From: Senegalimassilia sp003474385
GTDB lineage: Bacteria; Actinomycetota; Coriobacteriia; Coriobacteriales; Eggerthellaceae
Length of the DNA stretch: 64,000 nucleotides
Assembly (NCBI RefSeq): GCF_003474385.1
Contig: NZ_QUCY01000012.1
Location: 20,295 to 84,294 of the forward strand
Direction: 5' to 3'
Numbering within the stretch: the stretch's first letter is position 1; the number at the start of each line of letters is the position of its first letter. Shown here in pieces: positions 36,723 to 45,667 of the stretch. Below the pieces are notes generated by a model. The model saw only the letters and a program-made list of their open reading frames with translations. It did no database searches and had not been told where the DNA came from. A program made the position numbers and the translations under genes.

Positions 36723-39119
36723 CTACCCTATTTTCACGATGGGCGCGTAATCTTTCAGCAGCTTCTTCGTTTGGCCGGACTTGGAGAAGCGGACGTAGAG
36801 CGTGTCGCCGTCCACCTTCGTCACCTTGCCGCGGCCGAACGTCTTGTGATCGACGGTGTCGCCTGCGGCGAAGGTCATCTTGGCTGCCGCCTTCTTCTCC
36901 GCCCCGGGGCGCACGTAGGCGCCCGATACCGAACGACCTGCGCCGATGCGGTTCGTGCGCACCTCGCGACGCTCGCGCTCGGACCTGCCGCCGGGGGCGC
37001 TGGCGCTCGAGCGGCCGAACACGCGGCCGCCGCCCGCCTCCACGCCGCTACCGGAGATGCCCTTGCGGCTGCCGCGCTTCTCCCAGCCGGTGCCGGAGAA
37101 GCCCTGGCTGCCCACGCCCATGGTCTGGCGAAGCTCGCCGGGGATCTCGTGGATGAAGCGCGAGACGGGGTTCGCCTGCGTCTGGCCGAAAATCTGGCGC
37201 GTGTAGGCGCAGGTGAGGAACAGCACTTTGCGGGCGCGCGTGATGGCGACGTAAGCCAGGCGGCGCTCCTCCTCGATGCCGGCGGCATCGCCGACGCTGT
37301 TCATATGCGGAAACAGCGTCTCCTCCATGCCCGCCACGAACACACAGTCAAACTCCAGGCCCTTCGAAGCGTGCACCGTCATCATGGTGACCGCCTGGCC
37401 GTCCTCGTCCATGGTGTCGAGGTCGGTGCGCAGCCGCACCCACTCCAAAAAGTCGGCCAGCGAATCGCCGCGCAGCACGCGTACGGGCTCGGCGGCACCT
37501 TCGCCTTCCCCGCCCTGCTCACCTGCCGTGGGAGCTGCGTAGTCGGCGTCCTCCTCATCGTGGGTGTCCACGAACTCATCGACTACGGACAGGAACTCCT
37601 GGATGTTCTCCACGCGCCCGCGCGCTTCGTCGGTGTTCTCAGCCTGCAAGGCGCTGATCAGGCCCGACTTGTCGATGACGGCCTCGATGCACTTGCGCAG
37701 GTCACCCGAGTAGGACTGCGCGTCCTTGATGATCTGCACGAACTCCCCCACGCTGCGGCGCGTGGCGGCGCGCAGCTCGGGGTCGGCTATGGCGATCTCG
37801 GCGCCCTCCATGAACGTCATATCCATCTCGCGCGCGAACTGCTCGATGCGCTCCACCGTGGACTTGCCGATGCCGCGGCGCGGCGTGTTGATGACGCGCT
37901 TCGCCGCGATGTCGTCGGCGGGGTTGACCACCAACGTGAGGTAGGCCATGACATCGCGAATCTCGGCGCGGTCGAAGAATCGCGTGCCGCCGACGATGCG
38001 GTACGGAACGCCGGCGCGCAGCAGCATATCTTCAAGCATGCGCGACTGGGCGTTGGTGCGGTAAAACACCGCCACCTGGTTGTAGGACAGCCCCTTCTGG
38101 CGCTGCTTCTCGATCTCGCCGGCGATCCAGCGGCCCTCATCGCGCTCGTCGGAGGCCATGTACACGTGAATCTTCTCGCCGTCCTCCTGATCGGTGAACA
38201 GCTTCTTCACCTTGCGATGCTGGTTGTTCGCGATGACGGCGTTGGCCGCCGCAAGCACGTTGCCCACGCTGCGGTAGTTCTGCTCCAGCTTCACCGTGGT
38301 GCACTGGGGGTAATCCTTCTCGAACTCCAAGATGTTGCGGATGTCGGCGCCGCGCCAGCTGTAAATGGACTGGTCGTCGTCGCCCACCACCATGATGTTG
38401 CCGTGCTGCTCGGCCAGAAGGCGCGTGATCTCGTACTGGGCGTGGTTGGTGTCCTGGTACTCGTCGACCATGATGTAGCGGAAGCGCAGCTGATAAGCCT
38501 CGAGCACGTCGGGATGGTTCTTCAGCAGCAGGTACGCGTACAGCAGCAGGTCGTCGAAGTCGAAGGCGTTGGCCTGTTTCAAGCGCTCCTGCAGCTTCTC
38601 GTACACGCGCGCGGCCACCTTGCCCACCGGGTCGTTGGCCTCCTTGGCGAAGTTACCGGGCACCTTCAGCTCGTTTTTTGCCGTGGAAATGCGGTTCATC
38701 AGGGCGTTTATCGGGAAACGCTTCGGGTCGATGTCCAGCTCGGCCATGATTTCCTTATACAGGCGCTTCTGGTCGTCGGTGTCGTAGATGGTGAAGCTCT
38801 TCGAGAATCCCAGGCGCTCGGCGTCGGCGCGCAGCATGCGCACGCACATGCTGTGGAAGGTGGACACCCACATGCCGCGGCTGCGCGGGCCGACCAGGCC
38901 CTGCAAGCGCTCGCGCATCTCAGCGGCCGCCTTGTTGGTGAACGTGATGGCCAAGATCTCCCATGGCGCCACGCTCAAGTCCTCCAGGATATGCGCAATG
39001 CGGTACGTGAGCACGCGCGTTTTGCCTGATCCAGCACCAGCCAAGACCAAAAGCGGGCCTTCGGTGCATTCGACGGCCTGACGCTGGGGGCCGTTGAGCG
39101 TGGTGATATCGACGGGCAT
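36723..39119 (-). CDS. pcrA: ATP-dependent DNA helicase PcrA/UvrD
   Basis: Superfamily 1A 3'-5' helicase for repair and removal of stalled complexes. From the ATG at 39119 (MPVDITTLNGPQRQAV) with AAGGAA upstream it is 798 aa. Seen: Q motif GPQRQAV, Walker A AGAGSGKTRVLTYRI, VDEYQDTNHAQYE (motif II DEYQD), GDDDQSIYSWRGA (motif III), LEQNYRS (IV), and the late VTMMTVHASKGLEFDCVFV (V) and YVAITRARK (VI). A Gly/Arg-rich linker leads to a C-terminal Tudor-like domain (GDTVDHKTFGRGKV) that in PcrA contacts RNA polymerase. Confidence 0.95.
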   Translation of the reverse strand: MPVDITTLNGPQRQAVECTEGPLLVLAGAGSGKTRVLTYRIAHILEDLSVAPWEILAITFTNKAAAEMRERLQGLVGPRSRGMWVSTFHSMCVRMLRADAERLGFSKSFTIYDTDDQKRLYKEIMAELDIDPKRFPINALMNRISTAKNELKVPGNFAKEANDPVGKVAARVYEKLQERLKQANAFDFDDLLLYAYLLLKNHPDVLEAYQLRFRYIMVDEYQDTNHAQYEITRLLAEQHGNIMVVGDDDQSIYSWRGADIRNILEFEKDYPQCTTVKLEQNYRSVGNVLAAANAVIANNQHRKVKKLFTDQEDGEKIHVYMASDERDEGRWIAGEIEKQRQKGLSYNQVAVFYRTNAQSRMLEDMLLRAGVPYRIVGGTRFFDRAEIRDVMAYLTLVVNPADDIAAKRVINTPRRGIGKSTVERIEQFAREMDMTFMEGAEIAIADPELRAATRRSVGEFVQIIKDAQSYSGDLRKCIEAVIDKSGLISALQAENTDEARGRVENIQEFLSVVDEFVDTHDEEDADYAAPTAGEQGGEGEGAAEPVRVLRGDSLADFLEWVRLRTDLDTMDEDGQAVTMMTVHASKGLEFDCVFVAGMEETLFPHMNSVGDAAGIEEERRLAYVAITRARKVLFLTCAYTRQIFGQTQANPVSRFIHEIPGELRQTMGVGSQGFSGTGWEKRGSRKGISGSGVEAGGGRVFGRSSASAPGGRSERERREVRTNRIGAGRSVSGAYVRPGAEKKAAAKMTFAAGDTVDHKTFGRGKVTKVDGDTLYVRFSKSGQTKKLLKDYAPIVKIG

Positions 39120-39414
39120 ATGACGTTCCTTCGCGCTAGCAACTCGCCACCGGAAACGGGCGCTTCGGGCGTGAACCTGAAACAGCGGGAACGGCGGCGG
39201 AGACTTGTTACGATCCATGCGCGCTGCAATGAGCGCAACTTGAAGATTCTACCGCTTTCGCACGGCGGCGGCATGCGCCCGGGCGCGCGTGCACAGCATA
39301 GGCAGATAACGTTCGATTCCGCTGGCGAACGAGGAGATGGCTTCGAGGGGAACCGCGATTTTGCGATACCATAACGTGAAGGGCGAAAACGCAGGCGGCA
39401 CAAGGGAGACGGCT

Positions 39415-39666
39415 ATGGGAACGTGGAGGAAGGCGAGCAGCGTCGACGGTCTTATGCGCCATGTGGAGCTCGACCGCGTAGCATCCTGCAGCAACTTTGC
39501 CGTGAGCGATGCGTGCGTGGGCTGCGGGCGCTGCGAGCGCACCTGCCCCGCCAACGCCATCGTTATGAAGCACGGTCGCCCTACCTGGCCATACGAGAAA
39601 TGCCTCATGTGCCTTGGATGTATGCGCGCCTGCCCTGAGCGCGCCATATCGTACGGCAAGCGCTGA
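39415..39666 (+). CDS. 2x[4Fe-4S] ferredoxin-type protein
   Basis: From the ATG at 39415, preceded by AAGGGAG, the protein is 83 aa. It has two complete cluster motifs, CVGCGRCERTCP and CLMCLGCMRACP, each CxxCxxCxxxCP, with a short N-terminal extension (MGTWRKASSVDGLMRHVELD). It is cytosolic by sequence. No redox partner gene lies beside it: pcrA is divergent and aroF convergent, so its partner enzyme cannot be inferred. A longer upstream frame lacks a ribosome site. Confidence 0.85.
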   Translation: MGTWRKASSVDGLMRHVELDRVASCSNFAVSDACVGCGRCERTCPANAIVMKHGRPTWPYEKCLMCLGCMRACPERAISYGKR

Positions 39667-39775
39667 ACAATCGGGTGCGCACCGTCGGAAGCGCGCCCGG
39701 GCAACGCAAACTCCCCGCCCTTGCAGAGGCCGCGGTCCAAAACGCCTTTGCCGCCAACCGAATCCAACACGAAAA

Positions 39776-39803
39776 AAGGCGGACCGGTTTCCCGATCCGC
39801 CTT
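39776..39803 (-). terminator. Terminator after DAHP synthase gene
   Basis: A 12-base stem with one mismatch (AAGGCGGACCGG at 39776-39787 against 39792-39803), loop of 4. On the minus strand it ends in a six-T run followed by CGTG. It lies about 30 bases past the aroF stop. Confidence 0.8.
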
Positions 39804-39833
39804 CGTTACGTTATGCAAAACGCTTCGCGACCG

Positions 39834-40637
39834 CTAGACGATCTTCTTCCCGAACACCGCGGCGATCTCGCGCAGCTCCTCGACCAGGACGCGGAACTGC
39901 GCCGGAGTCAGCTGCTGCGGGCCGTCGGAAAGCGCCACCGGCGGGTTGGGGTGCACCTCGATCATGATGGAGTCGGCGCCCACGGCCACTGCAGCGCGCG
40001 CCAGGCTGGGAACCAGGTCGCGCACGCCTGCCGGGTGGGACACGTCCACGCAGATGGGCAGCAGGCTTTGCTTGTGGATGACGGGCACGGCCGAGATGTC
40101 GAGCGTGAAGCGCGTGGCCGTCTCGAACGTGCGCAGGCCGCGCTCGCACAGCACCACGTTGTCGTTGCCCTCCATGGTGATGTAGTCCGTTGCCGCCAGC
40201 CACTCGGCGATGGTGCCCGCGAAGCCGCGCTTGAACAGCACCATCTTATGGGAGTCCTTCGTGACCTTGCCGATGTTTTTCAGCAAGCTGAAGTTCTGGA
40301 AGTTGCGGGCGCCCACCTGCAAGCCGTCCACATAGGAATGCACCAGCTCGCAGTGCTCGGAGTCCATGACTTCCGTAAGGGTTTTCAGGCCGTACTTCTC
40401 GCCGCCGGCCTTCATGATCTTAAGGGCTTCCTCGCCAAGACCCTGGAAGCTATGCGGGTTGGTACGCGGTTTGTACGCGCCGCCGCGGATCCAGGTCAGG
40501 CCAAGGTCGCTGATGCACTCGGCCACTTCGAAGAACTGCTCTTCGCTTTCGACCGAGCAAGGGCCGGCGTAGATGGTTATCTCGTCGGTACGAGTGCCGT
40601 AATCCGGCAGTTTCGCTTCGATTCTCTGCTCGCTCAT
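39834..40637 (-). CDS. aroF: 3-deoxy-7-phosphoheptulonate (DAHP) synthase, type I-beta
   Basis: First step of the shikimate pathway: phosphoenolpyruvate plus erythrose-4-phosphate gives DAHP. The 267-aa protein is the short I-beta form without a regulatory N-terminal domain. Seen: IYAGPCSVESEEQFF, WIRGGAYKPRTNPHSFQG, MVLFKRGFAGTIAEWLAA, CERGLRTFET, DVSHPAGVR and the metal-binding EVHPNPP. The start overlaps the stop of the chorismate mutase gene as ATGA, so the two are translationally coupled. In some Gram-positives these activities are fused on one chain, with chorismate mutase giving feedback control; that control is inferred here. Confidence 0.94.
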   Translation of the reverse strand: MSEQRIEAKLPDYGTRTDEITIYAGPCSVESEEQFFEVAECISDLGLTWIRGGAYKPRTNPHSFQGLGEEALKIMKAGGEKYGLKTLTEVMDSEHCELVHSYVDGLQVGARNFQNFSLLKNIGKVTKDSHKMVLFKRGFAGTIAEWLAATDYITMEGNDNVVLCERGLRTFETATRFTLDISAVPVIHKQSLLPICVDVSHPAGVRDLVPSLARAAVAVGADSIMIEVHPNPPVALSDGPQQLTPAQFRVLVEELREIAAVFGKKIV

Positions 40638-40915
40638 GCTGACGGGGTCTCCTTCATGACTTTCAGGATAGTACTGTAGATCTCGCGGAGGTTATCGTTA
40701 TAGAGCGGGCCCTCGTTATAGCTGTCCACCTTCTCGAAGATCTCCTCTTCGCGTTTGGGGTCGTACAGACCCAGGTGCGCACCGGGCTTCAGGCCGCGGA
40801 TGACCAGCGAATGACCGGCGCGCTTGTTGAGCAGCGCGACGATCTGGCGGTCAAGCTCGTCGATCTTTGCACGATGTTCCTGGATCTGCTCGAACGAGCT
40901 GTTCTGATCAGACAT
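40634..40915 (-). CDS. Chorismate mutase, AroQ class
   Basis: Converts chorismate to prephenate, or acts as an allosteric subunit for DAHP synthase. From the ATG at 40915 (MSDQNSSFEQIQ) with GGAAGGAA upstream it is 93 aa, the AroQ size. The helical motif HRAKIDELDRQIVALLNKRAG and the later DPKREEEIFEKV fit the family. Its stop overlaps the aroF start. A longer frame begins upstream but lacks a ribosome site. Confidence 0.9.
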   Translation of the reverse strand: MSDQNSSFEQIQEHRAKIDELDRQIVALLNKRAGHSLVIRGLKPGAHLGLYDPKREEEIFEKVDSYNEGPLYNDNLREIYSTILKVMKETPSA

Positions 40916-41095
40916 CGGCGTTCCTTCCTGTTCTTGAGCGGTAACGAGCATGGCCGCGCGGCGCGTCGAGTACCAGACGCGCGCCGTGCAGGACGAAAGC
41001 GGCCCTCGTGTGCGCATCATGATAGCAAAACCACAGACCGATTCCGGAAATTCTGAGGAATAAAGTAGGTAAATGGGAACAGCGCCCTGCCCCGG

Positions 41096-42034
41096 CTACA
41101 AAACAGCCGAGAACGTTGCCAGCAACGGGATGGTGACCAGCGCCAAGACAGTGGTGATGAAGGTGCCCTGCGCCATGGTCTTGGCGTCGCCGCCGTACTG
41201 GTAGCAGAACATGGTGCCGTTGGTGGCCACGGGCATGGCGGCCAGCACCACGACGACACCCAGCAATGCTCCGCCGGCAAGAGGGCGCATGACGGCGAAG
41301 ATGAGCAGCGGGGTGGCCACCATGCGGACCAGGCACGCGATCCACAGGCGAGGGGTTCCCAGAAGCTTGGCGGCGGGAAGGTTCGCCAGCGACGAACCCA
41401 CGATGAGCAGCGTGGCGGGCGTGGTGAAGCTGCCGATGGTGGAAAGCGCGGGGCCGACCACAGGAACGGCATGCACGCCGTAAAACGCCAACGCCATGGT
41501 GATGAGCGTGGCGATGTTGCAGGGCGTGACGAAATCGCGCCAGCTCATGCGCACCTTGACGCCGTATTCGTTGTCCGATGCGATGAGCCAGGCGCCGAAG
41601 GTGAACGACAGCAGGTTGAACACGATGTTGTACACAACGGCGTATACAACCGTCTGCGGGCCGAAGATGGCCGACAGCACGGGGTAACCGATGAAGCCCG
41701 TGTTGCCGAAAATGAGCATGAAGCGGTACACCCCGCGCCGGCCGTCGGGGATGCGCAGCACGTAGGTGACCAGGTAGGCGATGGGGATGAACAGCACATA
41801 GCTGAGCACTGAAAGCCCGATGATCTGAGCCATAAGCGCGGGATCGGGCAAGCTATCCACGTTGAGCACCGACGCCAAGATCAGCGCCGGCAACGTGGCG
41901 CTCAGGACAAGCCCCGAGAGCTTCTTGTCGAAATCGGCGTCCATGACGCCCGTTTTCTTGCAGATATAGCCGACGCCTATGGCGGCGAACAGGGCCACCA
42001 TCTGCGTGAAGATGCTGCTGAACTGGCTAAGCAC
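41096..42034 (-). CDS. AEC-family auxin efflux carrier-like transporter
   Basis: A 312-aa membrane protein with about ten hydrophobic segments in the AEC fold (bile acid/auxin carrier superfamily). Seen: FAAIGVGYICKKTGVMDADF, RFMLIFGNTGFIGYPVLSAIFG (the conserved mid-protein motif), and the C-terminal PVATNGTMFCYQYGG. The chosen GTG at 42034 has AGGGAAG close upstream; a longer ATG start at 42073 would precede the ribosome site. Prokaryotic AEC members carry malate, malonate or amino acids; the substrate is not determinable. Confidence 0.87.
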   Translation of the reverse strand: MLSQFSSIFTQMVALFAAIGVGYICKKTGVMDADFDKKLSGLVLSATLPALILASVLNVDSLPDPALMAQIIGLSVLSYVLFIPIAYLVTYVLRIPDGRRGVYRFMLIFGNTGFIGYPVLSAIFGPQTVVYAVVYNIVFNLLSFTFGAWLIASDNEYGVKVRMSWRDFVTPCNIATLITMALAFYGVHAVPVVGPALSTIGSFTTPATLLIVGSSLANLPAAKLLGTPRLWIACLVRMVATPLLIFAVMRPLAGGALLGVVVVLAAMPVATNGTMFCYQYGGDAKTMAQGTFITTVLALVTIPLLATFSAVL

Positions 42035-42106
42035 CGCTTCCCTTCCCTTTCCCCGTGCATTGCGCGAGCTCACGGAGCAGGGCGGGAAAGCGCCGGGCGC
42101 GGACCG

Positions 42107-43108
42107 TTACGCCAGGATGCCCGCGGTTTGCAGCGCGAAGACGCCGAGCACCAGCGCGCCCACCGCGATGCGGTACCAGCCGAACGCCGTGAAGTCGTTC
42201 TTCTTAATGTACCCCATCAGGAACTTGATGGACACCACGGACATGGCGAACGCCGAAACCACGCCTACTGCGAGCACCACTGCCTCGGTGGTCGTCATGG
42301 CAAGGCCTGCGGCGGCGAACTTGATGCATTTCACCAGGCCCCAGCCGAACATGATGGGGATGGCCAGGAAGAACGTGAACTCCGCCGCGGCGGTCCTGCT
42401 GCAGCCGCACAGCATGCCGCCGATGATGGTGGCGCCCGAACGGGAGGTGCCGGGGACGATGGCGAGCACTTGGAAGCAACCGATCTTCAGGGCCGTCTTC
42501 CAATCGATGTCGTCGACATCGGCGATACGGAAGATGCCGCGCTCTGCCGCGGCGTCAAGGTCGGCGGCGCAGGCATGAGCGGGCGCGGGATGAGACGGAG
42601 CCTGCACGCGGGCATGGCGGCCGCGCGGTGCCGGAGGCTGCTCGACACGGGCACGCGCCTGGTTGCGCACCGCGGCACGGGCACGGCGCATGCGGCGGCG
42701 GTTGCGGCGCTCCATGACGATGAACACCACGCCGTACAAGATAAGCATGGCGGCAACGGTGACCTTGTTGTAGAAGTGGGCGTTCACCCAGTCGTCGAGC
42801 AAAATGCCCACGACAGCCGCCGGGATACATCCGATCGCCACCATCCCCCACAGCCGCCAGGTCGCGCGCTTCTCGTCGGCGTTTTTGCGCGGACTCAGGG
42901 GATTGAGCTTGTGGAAGTACAGCGTGAGCACGGCCAGGATGGCGCCGATCTGGATGACCACCAAAAACAGCGCAAGAAACTCCGGAGAAACCTGGAGCTG
43001 CACGAAATCATCGACGAGGATCATATGGCCCGTCGACGAGATGGGCAGCCATTCGGTGACGCCCTCGACGATGCCGATCAGTAGGGATTTCAACGCTTCG
43101 ATGATCAT
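42107..43108 (-). CDS. uppP: Undecaprenyl-diphosphatase UppP with cytoplasmic insert
   Basis: Membrane phosphatase recycling undecaprenyl diphosphate to the carrier used by MraY; it also gives bacitracin tolerance. From the ATG at 43108 (MIIEALKSLLIG) it is 333 aa. The catalytic motifs EGVTEWLPISSTGH (15-28) and PGTSRSGATIIGG (219-231) are intact. The usual length is about 270 aa. The excess is an Arg/Ala/Pro-rich insert at about 133-195 (RRNRRRMRRARAAVRNQA onward) between membrane helices, predicted to be cytosolic and unstructured. Confidence 0.95.
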   Translation of the reverse strand: MIIEALKSLLIGIVEGVTEWLPISSTGHMILVDDFVQLQVSPEFLALFLVVIQIGAILAVLTLYFHKLNPLSPRKNADEKRATWRLWGMVAIGCIPAAVVGILLDDWVNAHFYNKVTVAAMLILYGVVFIVMERRNRRRMRRARAAVRNQARARVEQPPAPRGRHARVQAPSHPAPAHACAADLDAAAERGIFRIADVDDIDWKTALKIGCFQVLAIVPGTSRSGATIIGGMLCGCSRTAAAEFTFFLAIPIMFGWGLVKCIKFAAAGLAMTTTEAVVLAVGVVSAFAMSVVSIKFLMGYIKKNDFTAFGWYRIAVGALVLGVFALQTAGILA

Positions 43109-43453
43109 GTTCCGCCTTTCGGTGAGCCCTTCACGCGCGAACGCGGGCCGAATAAGCCCGCGATGCCGCACGGATTCGAAATTGTAGAAGGCGGCGAAGC
43201 GCCACGCGCACCGAGAGCCGCACAAGGCCCGATAAACCAGAGCGGGCGCACGTTTTCTTTACCTGCATTTGATATTGGAAGGGCAAAACGCAGGCGATAA
43301 CATGGGCCTTGCGTAGCGTTGTATTGAAGATGCACAGCCGACAGGTATGGATTAGCGCAGCTTACTGTACAATCGTTGATACAAATACGCAGACAAAAGT
43401 GCAGCCGCAAGCGCGGCCGGGCAGCATGATACAACCGAAGAAGGAGCCTTCTA
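43109..43453. other. Divergent intergenic region, uppP / guaA
   Basis: A 345-base gap. TACAAT at 43368-43373 (plus) is a likely -10 for guaA, 80 bases before its start, without a good -35. No purine riboswitch core was recognised. The rest shows nothing supportable. Confidence 0.4.
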
Positions 43454-45049
43454 GTGAGCACCGCATCGTCCAGTTCCACCAACCAGAAAGTCGTCGTGTT
43501 CGACTTCGGCGCGCAGTACGGGCAGCTGATCGCCCGCCGCGTGCGCGATTTGCACGTGTACTCGGAGATCGTCCCGTGCGACATCACCGCCGACGAGGTG
43601 CATGAGATGGCGCCCGCCGCCATCATCCTGTCCGGCGGCCCGGCCTCCGTCAACGCAGAGGACGCTCCGCGCGTCGACCCCGCCATCTACGAGCTGGGCG
43701 TGCCGATCTTGGGCTTCTGCTACGGCCATCAGGTCACCTCCGTCACCTTGGGCGGCAGCGTGTACCACCCCGAGGTGGGCGAATACGGCCCCGCCACGCT
43801 GCACGTCTCCGGCGGCCAGCTGTTCGCGGGCACGCCCGCCGATCAGACCGTGTGGATGAGCCACTTCGACGCCGTGAAGGACGTTCCCGCCGGCTTTTCC
43901 GTAGTCGCCTCCACCGACGTGTGCCCTGTGGCCGCCATGGAGTGCCCCGAGCGCAAGATCTACACCACGCAGTTCCACCCCGAGGTCAAGCACACCGAGT
44001 TCGGCAACCAGATGCTCAAGAACTTCCTGTTCGACATCTGCGGCCTTGAGCCGAACTGGACCATGGACAACCTGGTGGACACCCTGACCGCCGACTTCCG
44101 CGAAAAGGTCGGCTCCGACCGCGTCATCCTGGCCCTTTCGGGCGGCGTCGACTCCTCCGTGGTTGCCGCGCTGGGCGCTCGCGCCGTCGGCAAGCAGATG
44201 ACTTGCGTGTTCGTCAACCACGGCCTGCTGCGCAAGGGCGAGCCCGAGCAGGTCGAGGACGTGTTCACCAAGCAGTTCGACGTCGACTTCATCCACGTTC
44301 ACGCCGAGGAGCGCTACGCCAAGCTGCTCGACGGCGTCACCGACCCCGAGCAGAAACGCCGCATCATCGGCACGCAGTTCTGGGAGGAGTTCTTCGCCGT
44401 GGCCCAGCAGCTCGACGGCGTGAAGTACCTGGCCCAGGGCACCATCTACCCCGACATCATCGAGTCCGGCGCGCGCAAGACGGGCGGCAAGGCGGCAACC
44501 ATCAAGAGCCACCACAACCTCATCCCGTTCCCCGAGGGCGTGCATTTCGACCTGATCGAGCCGCTCGACCACTTCTTCAAGGACGAGGTCCGCGCGCTCG
44601 GCACGGCGCTGGGACTGCCCGACCATATCGTGCATCGCCAGCCCTTCCCCGGCCCGGGTCTTGCCATCCGCATCATCGGCGCGGTTTCACCCGAGAAGCT
44701 TGAGATCCTGAAGAACGCCGACGCCATCGTGCGCGAGGAGCTTGACGCGTACAACCAGCGCCTATTCGAGGAGACCGGCGAGCGTAACAGCGAGCACAGC
44801 TGCTGGCAGTACTTCGCCGTGCTCCCCGACATCAAATCGGTGGGCGTCATGGGCGACGAGCGCACCTACCAGCGCCCCATCATCCTGCGCGCCGTGGAAA
44901 GCTCCGACGCCATGACCGCCGACTGGGCGAAGCTGCCCTACGAACTGCTGGCGAAGATCTCGAGCCGCATCGTGGCCGAGGTGCCGGGCGCCAACCGCGT
45001 GTGCTACGACATCACCCCCAAGCCCCCCGCGACGATCGAGTGGGAGTAG
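43454..45049 (+). CDS. guaA: GMP synthase (glutamine-hydrolysing); 3' end is the insertion site of the adjacent element
   Basis: Aminates XMP to GMP. The 531-aa protein has the class I amidotransferase domain (LGFCYGHQVTS with Cys89; FHPEVKHTE) and the ATP-pyrophosphatase domain (ALSGGVDSSVVAALGAR), then the dimerisation domain. The start is GTG with AAGGAG upstream. The coding sequence is complete to the conserved TIEWE end. The final bases TGGGAGTAG (45041-45049) match a repeat found seven more times in the following 530 bases. Known mobile elements often insert at the guaA 3' end and preserve the gene, which fits here. Confidence 0.97.
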   Translation: MSTASSSSTNQKVVVFDFGAQYGQLIARRVRDLHVYSEIVPCDITADEVHEMAPAAIILSGGPASVNAEDAPRVDPAIYELGVPILGFCYGHQVTSVTLGGSVYHPEVGEYGPATLHVSGGQLFAGTPADQTVWMSHFDAVKDVPAGFSVVASTDVCPVAAMECPERKIYTTQFHPEVKHTEFGNQMLKNFLFDICGLEPNWTMDNLVDTLTADFREKVGSDRVILALSGGVDSSVVAALGARAVGKQMTCVFVNHGLLRKGEPEQVEDVFTKQFDVDFIHVHAEERYAKLLDGVTDPEQKRRIIGTQFWEEFFAVAQQLDGVKYLAQGTIYPDIIESGARKTGGKAATIKSHHNLIPFPEGVHFDLIEPLDHFFKDEVRALGTALGLPDHIVHRQPFPGPGLAIRIIGAVSPEKLEILKNADAIVREELDAYNQRLFEETGERNSEHSCWQYFAVLPDIKSVGVMGDERTYQRPIILRAVESSDAMTADWAKLPYELLAKISSRIVAEVPGANRVCYDITPKPPATIEWE

Positions 45050-45163
45050 GCTGATAGGGTTCTGACCTGCATTTTTGAGTGCCGCACTGTGCCGCTGAGT
45101 TTCGTTTCGTACGAGAGTCATGGCAAAGCCGCCAGCGATGTTGGTGAGTAAATACGATAACCG

Positions 45164-45197
45164 AGCCTCCGTTCCCGCGTTGGGACGGAGGCTTTTT
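45164..45197 (+). terminator. Terminator downstream of guaA
   Basis: Stem AGCCTCCGT (45164-45172) with complement at 45185-45193, plus an inner CCC/GGG pair, followed by TTTTTC. It lies about 115 bases after the guaA stop. Confidence 0.85.
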
Positions 45198-45205
45198 CTT
45201 TGTCG

Positions 45206-45580
45206 TTTTACTCCCTTTCACCTGCGATTTCGCAATTTACTCCCCCGTGTTTCAAGACGGCAAGGCACGGTGCGGCATTCGGAGGAACGGGAGTAAGGAT
45301 TCATCCCAAGTGAGTAGACGCGCGATTTTTGTCTCCGAGAGCCAAACGGGGCCGTTTCGGGGCCTGTGAAACTCAAATCGAACTCAATAGGCTTTTCGGC
45401 GGTCTTCTCACAGCGTTTTCCCAGGTGGTTAATGGGGAGTAAAGAATCTCGCCGCCTCAATGAAAACGGGAGTAACCAGGGGAAATGCCGCGGCGTACTG
45501 CCGCGTGCCGCCGTGTAAGCCACCGCGTCATTTACTCCCCAGGTGCGCCGGAAATGCCTTGGCATGCAATGGGGAGTAAA
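45206..45580. repeat. Cluster of GGGAGTAA repeats (candidate integrase arm/core sites)
   Basis: Seven exact copies of GGGAGTAA lie in 375 bases: minus-strand copies at 45208-45215, 45237-45244 and 45532-45539, plus-strand copies at 45289-45296, 45435-45442, 45468-45475 and 45572-45579. Variants (GTGAGTAA at 45144-45151, GTGAGTAG at 45310-45317) and the guaA end itself (GGGAGTAG) add to the set. Several are extended to GGGGAGTAAA. Tyrosine integrases bind such short repeats flanking the crossover site. This explains the 618-base gap between guaA and the repressor gene, which contains no supportable gene. Confidence 0.7.
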
Positions 45581-45667
45581 AACTCAGCTTACGCAGGCCC
45601 GAGCGGCGCTCGCCGCCTGGTCCACCGTCCTGATTCGGTTGCGTTGATCGCGAAATGCGGAGAGCCG

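Noticed and set aside
45050..45667. CRISPR-like reading of the repeat cluster after guaA
   Set aside because: The repeat unit is only 8-10 bases, occurs in both orientations and at irregular distances; there are no spacers of constant length and no cas genes.
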